Shown piece by piece: positions 5,123 to 8,782 of a stretch of DNA of 8,782 nucleotides. The DNA lies in NCBI GenBank assembly GCA_043820875.1, contig JBDRDI010000050.1, forward strand, positions 1-8,782, given 5' to 3'. The notes below the pieces were generated by a model. That model saw only the letters and a program-made list of their open reading frames with translations, did no database searches and had not been told where the DNA came from. The translations under genes were made by a program, and so were the position numbers. The DNA comes from JBDRDI01 sp043820875. Its GTDB lineage: Bacteria; Patescibacteriota; Patescibacteriia; Patescibacteriales; UBA12075. Position 1 is the first letter of the stretch, and each line of letters begins with the position of its first letter.

Positions 5123-7085
5123 AAATATTTTTTTCTTTAAAAAATATTAACGTATCTCCTTTTTGAATAATAGTTTTTCCTTCGTGTTGAATTCCGCATT
5201 CTTGGCCCGTTTCAACTGAATTAACATCTTGTTTTCCGGATTGAAGCTTTAAGAGTTTTCCTTCTCCTGTATATTCTTTATCTCTCATTATATCAAGCAT
5301 AGTATCTACTTCAACGCGACCGGAAATTACTCTTCCGCCGAATATTTGTCCGTTTTTTTCAGTTTTAAATATAGCCAACACTTCCAATCTGCCGATTTCT
5401 TCCCGTTCTATTTTAACTTTTATTTTTTTCCGAATTTCTTCTTGGACATCGCTGATCAAGCCATAGATAATATTATATGTCTTTATATTAACACCTGTTT
5501 CTCTGGCCAGTTCTTCAATAACCGGTGGAATTTTGACGTTAAAAGCAACAATAAACGCGTCAGATGCTTCAGCTCTTTTTACATCTCCTTCCGTGACATT
5601 ACCCAGGCCCTTATGAATAATTTTTACCTTTACTTCTTCGGTATTTATTTTTAAAAGAGATTCTTCAATCGCTTCCGCTGAACCCAAAACATCGCTTTTG
5701 ATTATTATGTTTATTTTTTCCGTTTCGTCTTCTTCCGTTGTTGCTTCTGGCATTGATTTTACAAGAGATTTATTAATGTCTTTTGTTCTTTTATGTTTGG
5801 TTTTTATTCCAGCGCCAACTTGAACAATATCTCCAATTTGAGGCGCGATTTTCAACCCTACCACTCGCACGGGAGTTGCGGGACCGGCTGATTTTATTTC
5901 CTCGCCTTTATAATTGTATAAATTTCTTACCTTGCCGATATTTACGCCTCCTTCTGAAAGTTGGTCGCCGATTTTGATTGTGCCGTTTTGAATAAGCATT
6001 GTGGCGATTGGTCCGGAGCCTTTATCTATTTTTGATTCAATAATGGTTCCGGCTGCGTCTGCGTCCGGGTTTGCTTTCAGATTTTCCGATTCTGATTCGG
6101 CGGTTAAAAGTACCAAGTCCAGAAGTTCGGCAATGCCGGTTCTGGCCTTGGCCGAAATCGGAGCGCAAATTGTTTTTCCTCCCCAATCTTCAGGAGTGAT
6201 ATTCAATTTTGTGGAAAGCTCTTGTTTGGTTTTGTCTATATTGGCTTCCGGTTTATCAATTTTGTTTATGGCCACGACAAACGGAATTTTAGTTGCCTTG
6301 ATAATTTGAAATGCTTCTTGCGTTTGCGGCTTTACTCCATCATCGGCCGCCACAACCAAGATTGCCACGTCGGCAATTTTTGCGCCACGACTTCTCATTG
6401 CCGTGAAAGCTTCATGTCCGGGAGTGTCAATAAAAGTTATTTTTTTATTATTGCGTTCTATTTGGTATGCTCCGATGTGTTGAGTAATTCCACCGGCTTC
6501 TCCCGTCACCACGTCTGTTTTTCTAATCGCGTCCAAAAGCAAAGTTTTGCCATGATCCACATGTCCCATAACCACAATTACCGGTGGCTTGGGAAACATT
6601 TTATTTTTGTCCTCTTTTTGTAAAATATTTTTAAGACGATCTTCGTTTTTTTCTTCTTGCTCGGAATCTATTGAAGCGTCTTTTTTTTGAACAGTAATTC
6701 CCAATTCTGAACCAATAAGCCAAGCGGTTTCAAAATCAATTTTTTCGTTCAAAGAAGCAAATATACCGTTTTTCATCAGACTGCCGAGAATTGAACTTAC
6801 CGGAACATTGGAGATGCTTGAAAAGTCGCGGACAGTGATAAATTCGCCGATTTGTAAAATCTTTTCTTCTTTTGGTATCTCTTCTTTTTCTTGAAGTTTT
6901 ATTGTCTCCTGTTTTGCCACTTCAATTTTTCTTTTTAAAACAGGCCATTCCATGATAATTTTATTGGCGACATTGACATTTACCTTTATGGCTTTTTGTC
7001 CAATATCAAAACCGAACTGTGGCAAATTGTCGCGCAGTTCTTGTGGAGTTATTTTTAAAATTCTGGCTAATTCGGTAACGTTCAT
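5121..7085 (-). CDS. infB: Translation initiation factor IF-2
   Basis: IF2 is the GTPase that places initiator fMet-tRNA on the 30S subunit and promotes subunit joining. The 654-residue product is short compared with E. coli IF2 (890), because the N-terminal linker region is reduced. Residues about 1-55 and 73-135 look like two IF2_N-type domains. The G domain has all motifs: G1 GHVDHGKT (174-181), G2 GGITQHIG (198-205), G3 DTPGHEAF (220-227), G4 NKID (274-277) and G5 SAK (311-313). Domains II-IV follow, ending with the fMet-tRNA-binding C2 barrel (CGIQHEG, then IIQKGDTLIFF). The start at 7085 gives a natural IF2_N beginning, MNVTELARIL. No Shine-Dalgarno is visible. It is the first gene of the infB-rbfA-nrnA cluster and is divergent from truB. 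nusA, the common upstream neighbour, is not here. Confidence 0.98.
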   Translation of the reverse strand: MNVTELARILKITPQELRDNLPQFGFDIGQKAIKVNVNVANKIIMEWPVLKRKIEVAKQETIKLQEKEEIPKEEKILQIGEFITVRDFSSISNVPVSSILGSLMKNGIFASLNEKIDFETAWLIGSELGITVQKKDASIDSEQEEKNEDRLKNILQKEDKNKMFPKPPVIVVMGHVDHGKTLLLDAIRKTDVVTGEAGGITQHIGAYQIERNNKKITFIDTPGHEAFTAMRSRGAKIADVAILVVAADDGVKPQTQEAFQIIKATKIPFVVAINKIDKPEANIDKTKQELSTKLNITPEDWGGKTICAPISAKARTGIAELLDLVLLTAESESENLKANPDADAAGTIIESKIDKGSGPIATMLIQNGTIKIGDQLSEGGVNIGKVRNLYNYKGEEIKSAGPATPVRVVGLKIAPQIGDIVQVGAGIKTKHKRTKDINKSLVKSMPEATTEEDETEKINIIIKSDVLGSAEAIEESLLKINTEEVKVKIIHKGLGNVTEGDVKRAEASDAFIVAFNVKIPPVIEELARETGVNIKTYNIIYGLISDVQEEIRKKIKVKIEREEIGRLEVLAIFKTEKNGQIFGGRVISGRVEVDTMLDIMRDKEYTGEGKLLKLQSGKQDVNSVETGQECGIQHEGKTIIQKGDTLIFFKEKNI

Positions 7086-7100
7086 TTTTTTAAATTAAAA

Positions 7101-7125
7101 AATCTAAAATCAAACTTCTTAGATT
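7101..7125 (-). promoter_or_regulatory. Weak hairpin in the infB leader
   Basis: AATCTAA (7101-7107) and TTAGATT (7119-7125) form a 7-bp inverted repeat with an 11-base spacer. On the minus strand it lies at the predicted start of the infB transcript and is followed by TTTT. The stem has a single G:C pair, so it is weak. It may be a minor leader structure or chance in A/T-rich sequence. Confidence 0.25.
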
Positions 7126-7132
7126 GTCTTTA

Positions 7133-7161
7133 ACTTTACAATAATTTTTTCCAAAAGTCAA
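7133..7161 (-). promoter_or_regulatory. Candidate promoter of infB
   Basis: On the minus strand TTGACT (7161-7156) is followed after 17 bases by TAAAGT (7138-7133). The -35 matches consensus at five of six positions and the -10 at four of six. Transcription would start near 7126, giving a leader of about 40 bases. The -35 lies within one arm of the inverted repeat 7157-7180. Confidence 0.55.
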
Positions 7162-7180
7162 ACGTGCGTGAACGTTTGAC
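7157..7180. repeat. Inverted repeat carrying the -35 boxes of both divergent promoters
   Basis: GTCAAACGT (7157-7165) and ACGTTTGAC (7172-7180) are perfect 9-bp arms around the spacer GCGTGA. Read outward, each arm supplies the TTGAC of a -35 box: TTGACT for infB on minus and TTGACA for truB on plus. The arrangement could be a dimeric-regulator site or simply two back-to-back promoters. Confidence 0.8.
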
Positions 7181-7204
7181 AAAAAGATAGCACTAAAATA
7201 TATT
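7176..7204 (+). promoter_or_regulatory. Sigma70-type promoter of truB
   Basis: TTGACA (7176-7181), a 17-base spacer and TATATT (7199-7204) match 11 of 12 consensus positions. Transcription should start near 7211, about 20 bases before the truB ATG. The leader contains AGAAG at 7214-7218, too far from the start and too weak to be a convincing ribosome-binding site. Confidence 0.75.
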
Positions 7205-7232
7205 AAGATTATTAGAAGTTTAAAGTTTTTCT

Positions 7233-7901
7233 ATGTTTGGATTTATATTTATCAATAAGCCTCTCAAAATGACTTCGCACGATGTCGTGGATCGGCTTAG
7301 AAAAATTACCAAAATAAAAAAAATCGGCCATGCCGGCACACTGGATCCGCTCGCGCGCGGAGTTTTGATTGTTGCCATCGGCCGTGAAGCCACTCGCGAT
7401 ATTAATAAATTTGTAAAAATGAATAAAGAGTATGAAGCTGATTTACACTTGGGAGAAAACACTGATACATACGACTCGGAAGGAGACGTTGTTTCTTCGT
7501 GCACTATCATGCCATCCGAAGAAGACGTTAAAAAGACGTTGAAAAAATTTGTTGGAGAGCAAAAACAGCTTCCACCCATGTTCAGCGCCAAAAAAGTGAA
7601 TGGCCAAAGGCTTTATAAATTGGCGCGCGCCGGAGTGGAGGTGGAGAGAGTATCGTCTAATATTAAGATTCATAATATAGATTTCTTGTCTTATGATTGG
7701 CCGATTTTGAAAATTCAAGTAAAATGTTCATCCGGAACATATATTCGTTCTTTGGCTTTTGATATCGGCCAAAGACTTGGTTGCGGCGCGCATCTTGCGG
7801 GGCTCGTGAGAACGAAGGTGGGAGAAATAAGCTTGTCCGATTGCGTTGAGCTTGGGAAGTTGGATGAAAAGAATTGGGGAGAGTATTTGGTATTATTGTA
7901 G
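7233..7901 (+). CDS. truB: tRNA pseudouridine(55) synthase TruB
   Basis: TruB converts uridine 55 in the T-loop of tRNAs to pseudouridine and also acts as a tRNA-folding chaperone. The 222-residue product begins with FIFINKPLKMTSHDVV and the catalytic motif GHAGTLDPLARGVL, with nucleophile D38. Further family blocks are YEADLHLGENTDTYDSEG, LPPMFSAKKVNGQRLYKLAR and CSSGTYIRSLAFDIGQRLG. The protein ends soon after the catalytic domain and has no visible C-terminal PUA domain, so it is a short form. In most bacteria truB follows rbfA or nrnA on the same strand as infB; here it is divergent from infB. Its own promoter is good. Its stop codon TAG (7899-7901) lies inside a degenerate GTAGGGGC hairpin. 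No canonical terminator on the plus strand is seen before the convergent neighbour gene. Confidence 0.97.
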   Translation: MFGFIFINKPLKMTSHDVVDRLRKITKIKKIGHAGTLDPLARGVLIVAIGREATRDINKFVKMNKEYEADLHLGENTDTYDSEGDVVSSCTIMPSEEDVKKTLKKFVGEQKQLPPMFSAKKVNGQRLYKLARAGVEVERVSSNIKIHNIDFLSYDWPILKIQVKCSSGTYIRSLAFDIGQRLGCGAHLAGLVRTKVGEISLSDCVELGKLDEKNWGEYLVLL

Positions 7902-7925
7902 GGGCAAAAAATTTTTTGTCTCCAC
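7898..7925. repeat. Degenerate GTAGGGGC hairpin over the truB stop codon
   Basis: GTAGGGGC plus AAAAAA (7898-7911) pairs with TTTTTT plus GTCTCCAC (7912-7925), with two G:T wobbles and one mismatch. The left arm is identical to that of the hairpins near fic, but the centre is AAAAAATTTTTT. The TAG stop of truB is part of the arm. It is not a canonical terminator because its T-run lies within the stem. Confidence 0.6.
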
Positions 7926-7955
7926 GGAAATCTATTTGTTAATTATATCTCCTTT

Positions 7956-8045
7956 TGTTCCGGCAGAGTCTCTCCGCAGAGGACTCTGCCGTGGCAGTGT
8001 GGCATAAAACGTCGTAGTCCTCTGCGGAGAGACTACGACGGGACA
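7956..8045. repeat. Composite palindromic element: two hairpins with exactly complementary loops
   Basis: Hairpin A pairs CGGCAGAGTC (7961-7970) with GACTCTGCCG (7982-7991). Hairpin B pairs CGTCGTAGTC (8010-8019) with GACTACGACG (8031-8040). The loops TCTCCGCAGAG and CTCTGCGGAGA are exact reverse complements, and so are the 19-base segments 7967-7985 and 8016-8034. Outer bases 7956-7962 and 8039-8045 also pair, with one wobble. The element can therefore fold as two small hairpins or as one long hairpin. It fills the gap between convergent truB and the glycosyltransferase gene. On the minus strand hairpin B lies 13 bases after the glycosyltransferase stop and is followed by TTTTAT, so it may also end that transcript weakly. 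Confidence 0.9.
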
Positions 8046-8053
8046 TGTACTAT

Positions 8054-8779
8054 CTAATAATATTTCCCATTAATCAAATTCCATTTTATTTTCACCACTT
8101 CCCATAATGTAAAAAAATATCCCAAAATACTTACTCGGCTCTCTGAGGAATTTTTCCAGACCACAGGAATGACACCGATTTTTAGATTTAATTTTTTGGC
8201 TATGGTCAAAAATTCCACATCAAACGCCCAGCGGTTGATTTCCGCCTTTGGCATTATTTTATTTATGGTATCAGCAGTGAAAGCTTTGAACCCGCATTGT
8301 GTGTCGCGAATTCCGCGAATTGTCGCAGTTTGAATAATTTTATTTCCCGTGATGCCCAAAAATCTTTTCAAAATATTTTGTTTTATTTCTTGACGCGCCC
8401 CTGGCGCGTCTTTTTTATTCCGGCTCCCCATGACAACAGCACAACCGTTTTCAAGCATTGGCCAGATTTTATCAACGTGATCAATCGTGGTGGCGTTGTC
8501 CGCGTCAAGAAAGAGGCGAAAATCGCCCCTTCCTTCCAGAAATCCTTGTCGCACCGCCGCGCCCTTGCCGCGGTTTGTTTTATTATTAATAAACCGTAGA
8601 TTCGGAATAGATCTTTTCAAATCTTCAACGATTTTTTCGGTATTGTCTGTTGAGCCGTCATTGACGATTATTATTTCCCAAGTATATTTTTTTGTCCGCA
8701 AAAATTCCGTGAATTCATGAATTGAATTCGCGAGATTTTTTTCTTCATTATAGACCGGAACGATAACAGACAAATGCAT
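8054..8779 (-). CDS. Family 2 glycosyltransferase, ALG5/DPM1-like (polyprenyl-phosphate sugar transferase type)
   Basis: This GT-A fold enzyme would move a sugar from a nucleotide donor, probably to a polyprenyl phosphate, at the inner face of the membrane. The 241-residue product starts with VIVPVYNEEKNL, then has NDGSTD (40-45) and GKGAAVRQG (71-79). The metal/nucleotide site follows: DAD (92-94), GSR (118-120), DTQCGFKAF (159-167) and the acceptor-side W184 with FDVEF (186-190). These blocks are those of the ALG5 (dolichyl-phosphate glucosyltransferase)-like branch. No C-terminal membrane helices like those of larger DPM1-type enzymes are seen. The length is near complete, and the ATG at 8779 is natural because the first strand follows at once. 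Only three bases remain upstream, so its promoter and RBS are outside. The sugar and acceptor cannot be determined. It ends in TAG and converges on truB. Confidence 0.92.
   Translation of the reverse strand: MHLSVIVPVYNEEKNLANSIHEFTEFLRTKKYTWEIIIVNDGSTDNTEKIVEDLKRSIPNLRFINNKTNRGKGAAVRQGFLEGRGDFRLFLDADNATTIDHVDKIWPMLENGCAVVMGSRNKKDAPGARQEIKQNILKRFLGITGNKIIQTATIRGIRDTQCGFKAFTADTINKIMPKAEINRWAFDVEFLTIAKKLNLKIGVIPVVWKNSSESRVSILGYFFTLWEVVKIKWNLINGKYY
8392..8416 (+). terminator. Terminator-shaped hairpin on the plus strand inside the glycosyltransferase gene
   Basis: GACGCGCC (8392-8399) pairs perfectly with GGCGCGTC (8403-8410) around the loop CCT, and six T's follow directly (8411-8416). In the plus direction this has the form of a strong intrinsic terminator, but it lies in codons 122-129 of the minus-strand gene. 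It is the first canonical terminator met by transcripts reading on from truB. It could protect the glycosyltransferase from antisense transcription or be a by-product of coding for KKDAPGAR. Confidence 0.5.
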
Positions 8780-8782
8780 AAA

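Noticed and set aside
7220..7591. 123-codon minus-strand ORF opposite truB
   Set aside because: Antisense shadow of the conserved truB catalytic region, with no family features of its own.
7956..8045. CRISPR array or tRNA-like structure
   Set aside because: Only two hairpins of opposite orientation with different stems, no regular spacers, and no cloverleaf arms.

Overview
The window is an AT-rich, tightly packed bacterial chromosome segment that carries mostly housekeeping genes for translation and RNA turnover. Several traits suggest a Candidate Phyla Radiation (Patescibacteria, probably Parcubacteria-like) genome. These are the short IF2, the A/T-rich leaders with no clear Shine-Dalgarno, a Fic protein with a small C-terminal domain of a kind I associate with that group, and many intergenic palindromes built on GTAGGGGC-type arms. 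The placement is an inference from gene style; there is no rRNA here to confirm it. TGA ends one gene and glycine is encoded by GGN at the motif codons I checked, so the standard bacterial code fits.

Layout from left to right. Positions 1-44 (minus) are the first 15 codons of a YmdB-type phosphodiesterase cut by the window edge. A terminator hairpin (111-152) follows, then fic (166-1119, minus) with a good promoter (1155-1182). A second, almost identical hairpin (1186-1221) terminates rny, the RNase Y gene (1241-2755, minus). A gene-free AT-rich stretch (2756-3048) and a terminator (3049-3077) separate rny from clpP (3102-3677, minus), which has a perfect-consensus promoter (3705-3733). Next comes the cluster infB (5121-7085), rbfA (4722-5066) and nrnA (3743-4729), all on minus and transcribed in that order. 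A 50-bp perfect palindrome sits between infB and rbfA, and rbfA overlaps nrnA by 8 bases. truB (7233-7901, plus) diverges from infB; the two promoters place their -35 boxes in the two arms of one inverted repeat. truB converges on an ALG5/DPM1-like GT2 glycosyltransferase (8054-8779, minus), and a composite palindromic element fills the gap.

How the genes relate: IF2 starts translation, RbfA matures the 30S subunit and TruB makes pseudouridine 55 in tRNA. RNase Y starts mRNA decay, NrnA finishes the smallest RNA fragments, and YmdB is the usual partner of RNase Y. ClpP is the proteolytic core of Clp proteases. The glycosyltransferase belongs to envelope or polyprenol-linked sugar metabolism and looks like the start of a different region.

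The most unusual content is not a new enzyme system. It is (a) a self-inhibited fic gene lodged between rny and ymdB and bracketed by 40-bp direct repeats, (b) a set of palindromic elements, including a paired double hairpin whose loops are exactly complementary, and (c) promoter and terminator signals built into those repeats.
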